Source: Xylona heveae TC161 (lineage: Eukaryota; Ascomycota; Xylonomycetes; Xylonales; Xylonaceae). From it: a stretch of 64,000 nt of DNA. The stretch lies in NCBI RefSeq assembly GCF_001619985.1, contig NW_017264201.1, positions 62,001 through 126,000 on the forward strand. Direction: 5' to 3'. The position numbers and the translations under genes were made by a program. Under the pieces are notes generated by a model. The model saw only the letters and a program-made list of their open reading frames with translations. It was not told the DNA's origin and did not search any database. This document shows, in pieces, positions 34,201-48,114 of this stretch; position 1 is the stretch's first letter, and each line of letters opens with the position of its first letter.

Positions 34201-34360
34201 GGCGTCTGGGAGTGTTTTGTCGTCCGGTACTTTGCCACCCTCCCAGCAGCAGCAGCAGCAACATAGGATGAGACCAGGTGGGACTTTGCCTCAGAGGGGC
34301 AGACAGGCTGGTGTTCAAGGTCTAGAAGACGAAGGGAAGAAGGATTGTATTGTTATGTGA
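31266..34360 (+). CDS. MINDY-family deubiquitinase with MIU motif and CaaX end
   Basis: Exons 31266-31863 and 31932-34360 (intron 68 nt, TACTAAT branch point); 1008 aa. The first 430 residues are low complexity, acidic and Pro-rich. The catalytic domain starts near QIKQINWYD, with ILIQNANGPCPLLALVNAL holding the oxyanion Gln and catalytic Cys (about 455) and AIAILFRNDHFSTLYKH holding the catalytic His (about 677). MINDY enzymes trim long K48-linked ubiquitin chains. A motif interacting with ubiquitin (DHDLALALQLQEEEED) follows near 819, then a disordered tail with a polyGln stretch. The last four residues are CIVM, a prenylation motif, which suggests membrane attachment. The next Met at 31287 (MPPKIL) is an alternative start. 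Confidence 0.92.
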
Positions 34361-35256
34361 TGATTCACGATATGAATTTCCGACAGTGTTTGATCCGATG
34401 ACATGTTTTTATGCGACGAGTCTGGCACTATTAAAGATTGGTGCGGTTTTACATGTGGTAGTTTTGCGTCCGATGTAGCCTGCTACCTGCCTCGCAATCA
34501 ATATATCAAGGTAGTTCAAGCCAATGATTGTACCAGCAGATTCTTTCGGTCATTTATGCATTGTAGCGTTTGTCCTTGGCATTTGTTTCTTCCGTGTTAT
34601 ATTCCTTTTTTTTTTTTGTCTTATGTTTTATTTTATTTTTTGTTTATTTTATTAGATTTTTCTGGTCCTTTTTGATACCTTTCTGCCTGAGCGAACCTAA
34701 CATTTATTTCCAATAGAAATGAATTTATTTGTCGGAAAATGATATATATATCAGCCACATGTTGTTTAATTTATTGAGAAGTTGGTAGTGAAACGTTCCA
34801 TCCAAAAAAGAATATCGCCATACAGTGATGGAACATTATATTATCGCATTATAGCCATGGTAATTAAACTATAGTATGTTACCAGTATTGCACTGCACCT
34901 TACCTGTAAAACTGGGGTTTATCCTTGTCCTTGAACTCTTAATTGCCGTGTCTAGCCATCTGTCGCCCATCTTCAGTTATACTTTAGTTATCAGTACGAA
35001 GCATAGGTAGTTAAGTTATCTTATCAACCCATGACTCATCTTTAACCTGTACATACGAATAGTTGACTGCAATGTTATCGCAAAAGCAAATACAGCTGTT
35101 GACTCACAAGGTTCACTTCTTGTACTGCCCGCTTTTGCATCTTGATTAAAGGTAGATCGTATAATTATTCCCGAATTCGCTCGACTTTCAAGAGCTGCGA
35201 CTCGGGCTTCATTCCTGGCTACAACTCGTAGCAACAAAAACAAAACACGAAGAAAA
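34361..35256. other. Intergenic region, AT-rich
   Basis: MINDY 3' flank followed by the promoter of the GNAT-like gene. A T-rich low-complexity tract lies at 34600-34665. No supported gene. Confidence 0.45.
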
Positions 35257-36707
35257 ATGGGCACCCAGAGCAGCAACGCATATGAACCAAAAACAGTGCT
35301 CGTTCCGTGGAATCCCACAGACGAGGCGCATTTCCAGCGCATGTACGACCAGCGAGTCGCGTGCGGATGGCGGCACGACGAGGTCAAGACGTGGAAGGAC
35401 AAGGTTCTTGCAGGAAAGAAGTTTCTTTACTGGGTGGTGAGTATCTGAATCTGTATCCGTAGCTGTATCATGTTTTTCGATTACGTTTTGATTACATTTG
35501 CTATTGATCTTATATTATTTCAACCACCGTTGATCTGTATTGCAATACTATTTATTCGACACGCTTTCCCTACGAAGAGCGTTTGAAAAATCAAGTAAAT
35601 GTGTTGATAACTGTAATAGGTTTTAGCAGACGGCTTTAAAGAACGAAATGAGTCCGTGGAAAAGCATCTTAGGAGATATCCCAACGTAAGTTTTGTCTTT
35701 GTTTTTCGATTCTTGTTTATTTAAGGCCTTGTGTCCTTTTGGATTTTATACTTGTGGATTTTTAAATTCTGGAATTTTGACGTTGAGTGATTCACAATCC
35801 ACAATCCAGTGCACAACAACATGATTGACTGATCTACGTTTAGGAATCAGGAGAGTTACATGACACGGCAGAATCCATCTTCAACACCCCTCGAGAGGCG
35901 ACATACATGCCATTCCTGCCCGTAGGCCATATAGCTCTAGAACTCTTCCCTGATCGGAACGAGAGCCTGGGTCTGCCGTCTTCGACTATCTGGATCATGT
36001 CTCTTTATATCTCATGGTATGATAATCCGACACTCTACGTGCCCCTTTCTCTTCCTTTCTCTCTTTTTTCTGCTTTGTCTTTTCTTCTTTTATTTTTCTT
36101 CTCCCTCTCTTTTGGTTCATTCCCGGCGTCTTATTCCCGACGCGCGTTTCATCCGCCCATTTCCTATCCCCTATCCCCTATTCCCGTTCCCGTTCCCGAT
36201 TCCCATTCCGATATCTGACTCACATTTCGCTATTCACTATTCCCGAATACAACATTGATTATGCTCTGTACTTTATATTGCACTGCGATGACTGACAAAC
36301 TGATCGATTGACTTATCATCGTCAGGGCCCTGCAAGGCACAGGACTCGGCCGCAGCGCCATGCTCGAAACCGAGCGACTAGCCACCTTGCCTCCGTTCAA
36401 CCGCAGCGTCGTCGCACTCGATACTGTCCAGAGCGACTTTCAGCTCGCTGGGACAGATTTTGGGAAGATGCCTCGGTCTGAGTCTCAGTCCGAGTCACAG
36501 CCTGAGTCCCAGCGTGCGGGAGATGCGGGCCATGTCTCCCAATCGACAGTGGCAGAGACGAAAACAAAAATGACGACAGAAGAGTGGTATCGACGGCAAG
36601 GATACGCCGTGGTGGGCACCGAGACGGGCGGATATCATTGGACGAACCCAAAGACAGGAGAAATAATTCCTGTGACGATTGTTTTTATGATGAAGAGCAT
36701 ACTGTAG
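35257..36707 (+). CDS. GNAT-like N-acetyltransferase
   Basis: Four exons: 35257-35436, 35620-35685, 35844-36016 and 36326-36707; 266 aa. Phases agree at all three introns (183, 158 and 309 nt). The start reads PKTVLVPWNPTDEAHFQRMY. A GNAT-like core follows: GHIALELFPDRNESL, then STIWIMSLYISW and ALQGTGLGRSAMLETER, the last resembling the acetyl-CoA loop (Q-x-x-G-x-G). WYRRQGYAVVG resembles GNAT motif B. An insert rich in Ser/Gln/Glu (about 195-220) interrupts the domain. The substrate is unknown. The family call rests on these motifs only. The last intron carries CCCTAT/CCCGTT hexamer repeats at about 36160-36210. Confidence 0.7.
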
Positions 36708-37994
36708 CCTGCTGCTCTCTCATTTCTCCCGACCTTTTCTCTTTCTATCTATCTATCTATCTATCTATACATATCGGTCTCCAATTATATGAAGAAAGAC
36801 ATCTAGCAACAGCAACAGCGCAATCCATACAGTCATACAATTATACAATCACATATTGCTACTATCCTACAGTCACAGTCCATCATACAGCCATGCTATG
36901 ACGCTACTTCACACACATTGACACCCACACTACCTACGGTCCTACGTTCCTACGGTCCTACGGTCACATAAAGGACATACACTTGAATATCAGGTAGGTA
37001 GCAAACCGAAAAATGAAAATTAAAAATAAAACTATAAAAATGAAAACAGAAGGGGAAAAAAAATAAATGAATAAATTGAAAAAATAAAGGAAGAAAAGGA
37101 AAACAAAAGGAAAAAGAAGAAATAAATAAATGAAAAGAAAAAAGAAAAAGCTGAAAAGTGACTTAGATCTTGACAAAGTAACAAACTGAATTAGGTATGT
37201 TGAGTAAAGGTAAATTTTTCAGAGGCATAGGTTTACACAGTACCTATCCGCAAGAGGAACCTAGAAATAAGAAATAGGTAATAAGGAGGAGCTTGAGAAT
37301 GCGTACCGCACAGTCAAACTGCATACTGCACTGCATACTGTATTACATACCGCACCTCGAAACCAATGAGAAACGAAAGGTGGACAAGAAAGAATGGAAA
37401 GAAGGAAAGGTGAATAAGGAAAGAAGATGAACAAAATGAGAGAAACGACGTACACGTCACATGAGTGTATTAAGAAATAAATATCATAATCCCCTTCCCG
37501 AAAAAATTAATAAAATTGTAAACTTTTTAACTTTTAACTTTTAGTTCTTGAAGCTGAGCCGAAAAAGAAGATCTGAAAAATGGTGTCCGAAAGAAGAAAC
37601 ATGATAAAAAGATGGCGAAAAATAGAAGAATGTAGTCCGAAAGAAGGAATATGACAAAAGATGGGAAAGAAGAATGTGTGTAGAAAAGAAAAAGAAACGT
37701 TAGAAAAAATAAAAAAGTGTCTAGAGGAGACAAGCCGAAAAAGAAGGGCTAGTACAAATATCATCGGGGCCGAAAGATTAAGAAGTGAAAGTCAAGATGG
37801 ACAAACAGATGACGACAAAAGACAAGTTGACGAGATTGACAAGTGGCGGATACAAGCAGTCTAAAATGCCAGACATGCACCGTACACATGCAAAATGCAG
37901 TACAAATGTCAAGTTGAGACTCAATGTAAAGACACCAGGTGTGGGACCGACCGCTGTCCACAGTAAGAACCTTGAAGTCTTAGACATCCCAAGG
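36708..37994. other. Convergent spacer with several low-complexity tracts
   Basis: Content: a (CTAT)n tetranucleotide tract at 36744-36769 in the likely 3' untranslated region; CCTACGGT-type short repeats at 36928-36965; a long purine-rich A/G tract at about 37010-37155; and degenerate CCGAAAGAAG repeats at 37557-37785. The minus-strand frames here are the complements of the A-rich tracts. No gene. Confidence 0.5.
37585..37684. repeat. 50-bp tandem duplication
   Basis: Two adjacent, diverged copies of a 50-bp unit beginning GTCCGAAAGAAG, at 37585-37634 and 37635-37684. Related GCCGAAAAAGAAG copies lie nearby at about 37557 and 37733. Confidence 0.6.
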
Positions 37995-40900
37995 TCAATC
38001 AGACTTTGAGTCACTATCCATCCGAGGACGCTTCCTCTTAGGGCGACTGCGCACGTATGTAGGTAGGCTTGGCTGAGACGGGCTTGGGCCCGCTTGAGTT
38101 GCTGGAGAAGAGGCATTGTGGCTCGAGTTGCCGCCATCGCGTCTACTAGCATTAAGATTACTACTCTTAGCAGCAGTATTACCGGCAGCTATGAGTTCTG
38201 CCAGACGCGGCCGAGGAGTGTTCCCAGACTTCCGTGACCTCTCTGTGGGAGCTGGCGTCGAGGAAGGCACATTTGGCGTACTTGACTCGTCTTGACCCTG
38301 TCTAGACGCTCTGACAGGGGTAGATTTCTTGATCGTACGGTTGTCTGAAGGGCTAGGGGCAGGGACTTGCCAGCCTGCGAGACCACCCGCCGGAAGTGCT
38401 GCTAGTCCTGCAGGGCTGCTCGTTGCAGATCTTGCAATTGACGATGCTCTACGGAGAGTATGCGCGCGAGAGGAGGACGTCGTTGCGGGAGATGCTCTGG
38501 TGTGCGCCGGGACGGTGGGTGTAGGAGGAATGTCTGCGAGTCTTGGGCTGGGGTCGTGGGTAGTTTCTGATGTTTCTCGCTTGATTCTCTTGCCCGAAGA
38601 TGAGTCGCGGCGAGTGCGAGGGCCGAGGATAGAGTCTGGAGATGATGCTTTTGCGGCGGTAGCTGAAGAGGAAGATGATCCGTTTGCCTGGGAAGGCATT
38701 TGACCGGTTTGCCCGGGCTGTCCAGGCGCTGAGCTGCTTGTAGTTGTGGACATGGACGTTGCTGAGCCCGCTCTCGGTGACGGTCGAGCAAAAGGTTGTT
38801 CGACAGGAGTGGGGGCAGTGGGAGCAGTGGAGGTTTCAGAAACAAACAATCCAGATCGAGGTCGGCTAGGTCCTGAGCTGGAATCCCCAAATAATTGCTC
38901 TTGTCCTGCGGCTTCTCCGTTCTCAGACTGCGCAGAGCCTTGTCTGCGACCAGTGGGCTCTTCGAGGTTTGTTTGTTCCAGCTTCAAAAGCCGGTCGTCA
39001 ATCTTCCTGACCTCTTCGACGAGTGCTTTCCAAAGGCCTTCTACTTTGGCCGTATTGCTTTCTTGTGCAGGTTTCATTTCGTCCACTGTCGCTTTCAACG
39101 AATCCAGCTCCTTCAGCGAGACAAGTATTGATCTGACATCTTCTAAAATAGAACCAATGTCCTCTGAATTCTTTTGACTTGTAGCTCGAAGCAGCGGTAG
39201 GGATGAAATTTTATTGTCAAAGCCTTGGCGTAGTTCCTCAACCTGCTTGACGAACAGCTCGTGCTTCTCCAAAGCTGCTTCTGTGGCCCGCGCCAAATCC
39301 CTGTCGCGGGCTTGAATCCCACTGACCATGTTGGATTTCCACGATTGAAGCTCTCCATAATGCGCTTCAATGGATCGTAGGACTTCTTCATGGTTCTCAT
39401 GTGGGCCCTGTCGGCTCAAAGCTGCAGGAGAATAGACACCCACTGGCATTGACTGTGGCCCAGGAGCAACTTGAATCGGAGGATGGGTGTGAGAAGGATG
39501 CTGAATCTGTTGTTGGGGTTGCATTTGGTTTGCGGGAGCTGTGCTGGGAATTCGCGGGGCAATTGGCACTAGGGGCCTTGAGCCGGCTCCCGAAGAAGGT
39601 AGAGTAGTAACCGGTCGTGGAGGAATCGAATGAGGTGGAGGTGCTTGCTGCCCAGGAATCACATTACCTGGAAGAAGTTGGCCAGGAGTGGGCAGCGAGT
39701 TGGAACGGGTGGCAGCAAACCCAGGATTGGGAACGGTCTCTGGACTAAGGACGACCGTTAGTCCAGACATGACCCCAGGATCCTGCGGTCCATTTAAACC
39801 ATCTGGCGTGGTAGGTGGCCCTTGTTGAGCGAGACGGATATCGACGTGAATTTTCTCCATCTCTGGCTTAATCGCGGACACGAGCCATTGAGCAGCTTGT
39901 CGGACGAGATAAGCAGCGAATTGCCTGGTAGCCATGGTTGGTTGGCCAGCCTCGAGCTGCTTCACCATCGTCTCAACCCTCTTTATAACGTCCTTGGACT
40001 GCTCAAAATCAGCCCTGCTGACCGCGTCTTGGGGGAGAATATCAAGAATGTGGCTTTGCACACAGTCGATAATATATTCGGAGGAAGCTCGAAAGTTCAC
40101 ATCCTTGACAGAGTTTGAAAGTGAAGACAAACTCTGTTGATTGCGCATAACTTTTTCCTCGGCACCTTTCAAACCAGCCAGCAGATAAACAATATGATCT
40201 TCCTGTCTGTTTACCGTCGTCCTCATTTGTTTAACCACCTTCTCGGTTTCCTTGATCGTGTTCATGGCCACCACGCCGAGAATGTGATCTTGTACAAAAT
40301 CAACAAGATTTTCCTGTGAGAGACGAGTATTCATCTCCCCAACGGAGTCTGTAAGCGTTGACACAGTCTTTCGATCTTCCTCCATTTGACTCCTGGTGCC
40401 CCCCAGACCACTTGTCAAAGACGTTACACTCTCCTCGAGCTGATTCATCATTGCCTTTATTTGCTTGGTAGAAGCCTCGGTTTCCTTGATCTTCTCGAAA
40501 GGGACCATACTGTTTATGAGATTCAACACACAGTCGACAAGCTTGTCGTGAGCGAGTCTGCTATCAAGATCTTTGACAGACGTTTCCAGTATGGAGATAG
40601 CCCTTTGAACGTTCTGAACAAGTCCCCGTGCTCCATCAACGTTGTCCTGTAGGGTTCTAATATTATCTGTAGTGATACGTATATCTCCCTGGTCATTGAC
40701 CAGCGCCAGAGCGGCAGACGGCAAGGTAGGCTCTCCTAATTCCTTTGCTGGAGCCGCATCTGCGACAGATACGGGACGAGATTCAACTTCTCTGATTCTA
40801 GCCTCAAGGCTGGTGATGGACTCGAGTAAACCTTCCCGAGCTTCACTTATCTCAGACTTGGTCTTCTCAATGGCAGCATTTAAAATATTGTCCAACCCGT

Positions 40901-42575
40901 CGCTGAAAATCTCGTCAGCTTGAACTCGCTCTTCTTTCAATACGAGTAGATCTCCTTTCAATGAGAGTAGATCTCCTTTCAATGAGACCAAATCTTCTTT
41001 CAATGAGGGCAGATCTTCTTTCGTTGACGCATTTTCCTCTGTGGTCTTTTCGATCTTTGCCTTGATCAAGTCAAGCTCATCAAATATGGATTTTGAATTT
41101 GTGGCGAGTGTTTCACTTTTGTCAGTGAGGTTTTCCAAGCGATCGATGATGCCCTCAACCTCAGTCTCGTTACCATACACGGCGTCAAGAACGTTGTCCG
41201 CTTTCACCTTCGTCCTGTCAAATTCCTTTTTGAGATCCGCTAGATTCCCTAGAGATTCTAGCCGATTTTCGACATCCTCCTTCCATGAAGTGAGCTCATC
41301 AAACTTATCGGCAACATTACTATTCGCAGGAAACTGATCAACGGATACAGAATCGGTCTTAGCGGTCTGAGAAGAAAGCCAGTGATTCTTGAGGTCTTCC
41401 AACTCTTTCGCCTTCTGCTGATTCCCAATTCCCATTGCGATCAGCTGAGCGTTAGCCTTGCGGCTATCGTTCACCGCAGTTTCACATTGCTTTTCAAGCT
41501 CAGCGTTCTTCTCAGTCAACGCTTGAATGGCTTTTTTCATCTCTTCAATGTCTTGCGTGTTGTCATTCAACTTTTTGGGGAGATTTTTGACTTGACCAAC
41601 AACACACTTGACATCGTGTACTTCTTTACTCAACGACTGTAGCGAATGAACTTCAGATTCACTTGGCAGATTTCCGTTTGTCCTCAGACAGCGGGCCAGA
41701 TCAGCAGCGAGCTGGTCGCGCAACTGTTGATGGTGCTTGAGCTTTTGGTTAACCTCTTTTAAATCTTCCTTGGCCGAAGTAGTTGCTTTTCGCCTTTGCA
41801 GGGCGACAGCGGGAAAATCCTGCTGATATTTCAGCGTCCAATCAGCCGTCGATTTTTTTCGTAGCAATTGCTTCGAGGCAGCATCATTTTGGGTATTTGT
41901 TGCCGCCGCCGCTGTTACATGCTGCACGAAGTTATCAAGAACGGTAATGACAGCATTTTCACCCGAGTCTGAGCTCTGGCGGTGAATGGGTGTATTGGAG
42001 CCAGATCCTGCTGGGCTCCTAGTACGATTAGTATGTGATGAAGATTCATGAAGTGAATCCAGGTCCATAGCACCATCGTTATTAATATGACTGGGCCCAG
42101 GAAATGACCTGCTCCGTTCCGGTTGAAATAAGCCACCACGTGAAGAAGGCGATCCTGAAAGCAGAGTCAGTAAATTTTCTCTGAAGATCGTTGACGCAAA
42201 GAAGTGATCCAGAACAATGCTCACGGGGCGAAATGAAGGGAGCAGCCTGAAGGCTTTAAATGATAATTAATGGCTGGACAAACAAGAAAGTGATGCTTGG
42301 GTGAACACAACAAGAGGAATCGCGAAGTGAATATCAAATGACAATGTATTTAAAGGTCAAGGGTTAGGCACTGGTAAATAATTACCTCGAAAATTTGAAC
42401 GGCCACGAAATTTGAATGAGAAGCCACGCCCACGACCTCGATCATAGCTTGGGCCACGAGGCGGATGAGGTTCTTCATGAATGTAGCGAGATGAAGATTG
42501 AGAAAAATCTGATGGACGATGATCATAAGATTTGTATCCACCAGAATCGTAGTGATTGTAGTGCCTATCACCCAT
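37995..42575 (-). CDS. Large coiled-coil protein with RG-rich start and 78-residue repeats
   Basis: Two exons on the minus strand, 42575-42386 and 42154-37995 (intron 231 nt, TTACTGAC branch point, TTTCAG acceptor); 1449 aa. The exon junction reads FRG-SPSSRGGL and joins an Arg/Gly/Tyr/His-rich N-terminus (DRGRGRGFSFKFRGRSNFRG) to the main frame. Residues about 180-820 are mostly coiled coil. Within this are five heptads from a 21-bp coding repeat (about 437-472) and three 78-residue repeats (about 580-815) with a shared LVDCV..hIL..h pattern. A Pro-rich linker follows, then a second coil (about 984-1130), then a Ser/Thr/Pro-rich tail ending in the basic RPKRKRPRM, a likely nuclear signal. 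I do not recognise the family. A structural or tethering role in the nucleus is a guess. Confidence 0.85.
39960..40640 (-). repeat. Three coding repeats of exactly 78 codons
   Basis: The motifs LVDCV, LVDFV and IIDCV recur at 40533-40541, 40299-40307 and 40065-40073, each 234 bases apart. Flanking residues (T/SDSV-x-D/E, IKETE, KQM/KQL, L-x-GL-x-G) are also shared. DNA identity is low, so the duplications are old. Confidence 0.75.
40931..41035 (-). repeat. 21-bp coding minisatellite, five copies
   Basis: Five 21-bp units on the + strand of the form CTYCTTTCAATGAGRGYAGAT, at 40931, 40952, 40973, 40994 and 41015. On the coding strand each encodes one heptad such as LKGDLLS or LKEDLVS. Confidence 0.9.
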
Positions 42576-44844
<2,269 letters not shown>

Positions 44845-46740
44845 AGGTCCTGGGTAGGATTCTAGATGTGCAGTCTGGCTTTAGACCGGCGCCTCTCTTC
44901 TTCCACTTTCTTCTTTTTCACTTTCTGTTCTCTCCGTTTCATTTCACTTCCACGGCTCGATTGCTCCGATTACTGTTTTTTTAAAATGCGGTTCTTATGC
45001 GTTTGTTCTAAAAAAGTGTGGGACATGGTACTTTCATCTTTCTTTTTCTTTTGTCTTCGTTCTCGTTCCTCTCGGTCTTCGGCGGTCGCGTTCCAAGGGT
45101 GTTTTTCCATATTGTCTTTTTCCTTTTTTACATTATTCTCCTATTCTACAATTCCATTTCTCCAATTTTCACAGTTGGGATTCTTTTCATCAATATTACT
45201 ATTTCTAGTACTATCAAAATGGACTTGACTCTTAACTCTTAACTGTTGACTGTTGACTCTTGACTCTTGACACATATCTTGTAAAATTAATGAACAACTA
45301 ACTCAGTTCAATCTCATGTTTTTGACACAACTAATTTTAGTATCGACTTTATCTACCTACAGTCTTCAATTTCCTACAGTCTTTAAGCACCTACAGTCCT
45401 TAACCACGGCCTTTGGCTTCCTATAGTCTTCAAACTATCTACAGTCTTCAATCCAAGTCCTCCCGTTCCTCCATCCCCTAATTCCTCGACACACTTACCC
45501 ACAAAACCAATATCTCATGGCCACCGTCCCTGCACAGACGAGATGAATATCGACATTCATTGTCTCTGTCCATGGTTTTGTCATGGTTCCATGTGGCTTG
45601 GTAGTTTGTGGAACCAAAGTATGATGAACTTGTGGAGTTGGTTCGGTTGGGGGGGTGGACTTGGGTTGTTTGGTTATTGTCTCTGAGTTCTTTTAGGTGT
45701 ACTCGAGTTTGTTTAATTGTCCAGGTTTGTTTTATGTTCTTGAGTTCGTTTTAATGTCTCATGGAGTGATAGGGCAGGATGGGAAAGGGCAGGATGGGAA
45801 GAACTGTCGCACAAGAGGATTGTGAGGATAGGAATATGCACAGAAAATGATGCGCGTGGAAGGAAACCTGGAGGTTCGGGTAACGGAAAATGGTGAGAGT
45901 GGAAAGGCGGCAGGGCGGTCACTCCCACAGTTCCAGTCCAGTCCAGTTCATGCCAGTCCACTACATACTTCTCCCTTCACGCAACCAAACCCACAAAAAC
46001 GTGTACGGTATCTTGTATTTGCGTCTTAGCTTCGTATCAACGATAATTACAAATAACCGTATTCTGAAATCGTAGTATTACTCTCATATTGTACACCTTG
46101 AACACGAATCGCATGTCCAAAATGGCATGTTTATACAAATCGTAAACATCAACCCTATAATCGTACAGCTAGATTAGGATAGATGGGAACAAGTATAAGC
46201 TTGAATGTAATCTGTACATGCACATGGTGAAATGGACATGATTGGTGATATCTTCGTACATTGGTTGATGCTTCGACTGGCAGAACGCAGATGGTAGAGA
46301 TAGAGAATGTAGGATTCGTGTCGTGTCGTGTCGTATTGTTACATCTGCATTTCATTCAGAAGACTTGTTACAGTCTTGCTCTCTCGGGTGAGACCATCAC
46401 CAAACGCTTTAGCCTTGACGGTCGTCGAGTGTACGGCCATTTCAGGCAGGATGAATAGACTCGGAGACAAGGTCGTCTCGGCGTGGCAATTGTTTTGCTC
46501 AGGCCGAGATGGCAATGAATGGACGGCGCTGGGAGACAGTACTATGTGGACGGGCAAGAGGTCCCGCCGTGGAATGTTTGGATGACCGGAGTACCCATCT
46601 GTGCATCCACCGCCGTCCTAGACCAGCAGAGCCCACTGCCACCTAGGGGCCCGAGATGCTCGTCGTTCTATGGGCTCTTGGTTCAACTCTTGGGTGAATG
46701 ACAGTCATTCGAACAATGGAATTGATTACCAAGACGTCGA
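44845..46740. other. Convergent spacer rich in minisatellites
   Basis: No gene seen. It contains a 7-bp CTTGACT-like repeat run (45223-45272), 17-bp CCTACAGTCTTCAA-like repeats (45353-45455), a 15-bp tandem duplication GGGCAGGATGGGAAA (45772-45801), (CCAGT)n at about 45930-45950 and (GTGTC)n at about 46318-46332. Confidence 0.5.
45223..45455. repeat. Two adjacent minisatellites (7-bp and 17-bp units)
   Basis: First a run of about six CTTAACT/GTTGACT/CTTGACT units. Then, after about 80 bases, five copies of a unit with core CTACAGTCTTCAA, most spaced 17-18 bases apart and one about 30. Confidence 0.7.
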
Positions 46741-48114
46741 CTAGACAAATTCGACCAATCTCGACCATTGGCCGCCAGTATCTCCGGCCATGCGAAACTC
46801 GACGCCCTCGCCAAAATAACCTGCACCGTTCCAAGCTTGCATTGTTGGCCCATCGTATGGACCGTGAACTTCTCCACCGTCGCGTGCATCCGACCAGCGG
46901 TACTCCCATTGCTTGACTACATTAGATGGTTCCGCGCCGTTTTGTTCTGTGTCTTTTGGCTGGTCGATCCAGTCTTCGCCCGTTTCCCGTTTATACTGAC
47001 GCATGAGGAGCTCACGCTCTGTGTCGTAGATTTCAGTCTGGCCTCGCGTGAGAAGCTGGTCTGCGGCGCCGGTGATTGTTTCGACGGTTTGTTTGCGTTG
47101 GGTTTCGGCGGGATCTTCGGCGGCTTCTGTATCAACGTGCATTGCGTCTTCGGCCTTTTTGGCATTCTTCTTCTTGGTCTGCCATTTGGGCTTCTTGTGC
47201 ACGCCCTTTCCGATGCGAGCTAGAGCTTCGATTGTATTTTCTCCCTTCTCCAGTCGAGAAATGAGCGTCGCAAGGAGTTCGCTCGTTAAGACTTGGTCGT
47301 CTGCAAGATTCTTTTGCCGGCGTTCTTGCTCGCGCTTCTCCTCTGCGTCTTTGGCCTTCTTCATTTCCTTCTTCGACACTCCTTCAAGCCATGTATCGTG
47401 GACAGCATCCGGGTCGATGGCTTTGCGAACGTAGTTGCCGTCAGCGTCAAAGCGACCTTCTTCAAGCTCAGACTTCATGTGGAATGCATCGAGTCGTGGC
47501 GCATGCTCTTTCTTCCCTCCGGCGCCAATCTCCACGTCGTCTTCGTCATTTCCCACTCGATCTCGCTCCTCCTCGTCGCTCTCGCTGTCACTTTCATCCT
47601 CTTGCTCTTTTCCTTTGCCGTTCATAGAAAAGTCCGCAGAAACATGACCTCCTGCTTTGCTGCCAGCGACTTGTCCTTCAATTTCGGTTTCGTCAAGAAA
47701 TCGCACGTCCTTGTTCTTCTTTTTGCCTTCTCGATTAAGGTCTTCGTCTTCATCGCCGTCTCGGAAGTCGTCCTCCAGGTCGGCAAACATATCATTCTCG
47801 TCCTCCATCTCAGATCGCTCTGGATTTTTTGCTGCATTGGCTTTGGCATCTGCTCGGGCGTCAAACCCCTCGTTGGAGCTGTCTGATTCATATCCTTCCA
47901 GGTTCACGGCGTTTCGCTTCGCCTGTTGTCCGCGTTTGCCAATCTCGTCCAGGTCTAATATGGCGTCCTCTTCCCGCGCATCAGGCGCGAGTGTTGACGG
48001 GTTTCGCATATCAAAGCGGGGCTTCTTGGAAGATTGGCCCTCCTCTGCATGGTGCAATCGTGCAAACTCTTCGCCGGCCCGTTTTGGGCGCGGAGCTGGA
48101 CGGCGGCCAGACAT
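46741..48114 (-). CDS. lin1: GYF-domain spliceosomal protein Lin1 (CD2BP2)
   Basis: Single-exon gene of 457 aa, ATG at 48114. Lin1/CD2BP2 is a U5 snRNP assembly factor in the nucleus. The N-terminus is basic (RRPAPRPKRAGEEF), followed by SKKPRFDMRNPSTLAPDA and DEIGKRGQQAKRNAVNLEGY, which are conserved family blocks. Then come an acidic region, KEHAPRLDAFHMKSELEEG, FDADGNYVRKAIDPDAVHD and TWLEGVSKKEMKKAK. The C-terminal GYF domain (about 395-457) has WEYRW, HGPYDGPTMQAWNGAGYF and GVEFR, the signature that binds proline-rich partners. Intronless and of normal length. Divergent from ufd1 across 455 bp. Confidence 0.95.
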   Translation of the reverse strand: MSGRRPAPRPKRAGEEFARLHHAEEGQSSKKPRFDMRNPSTLAPDAREEDAILDLDEIGKRGQQAKRNAVNLEGYESDSSNEGFDARADAKANAAKNPERSEMEDENDMFADLEDDFRDGDEDEDLNREGKKKNKDVRFLDETEIEGQVAGSKAGGHVSADFSMNGKGKEQEDESDSESDEEERDRVGNDEDDVEIGAGGKKEHAPRLDAFHMKSELEEGRFDADGNYVRKAIDPDAVHDTWLEGVSKKEMKKAKDAEEKREQERRQKNLADDQVLTSELLATLISRLEKGENTIEALARIGKGVHKKPKWQTKKKNAKKAEDAMHVDTEAAEDPAETQRKQTVETITGAADQLLTRGQTEIYDTERELLMRQYKRETGEDWIDQPKDTEQNGAEPSNVVKQWEYRWSDARDGGEVHGPYDGPTMQAWNGAGYFGEGVEFRMAGDTGGQWSRLVEFV

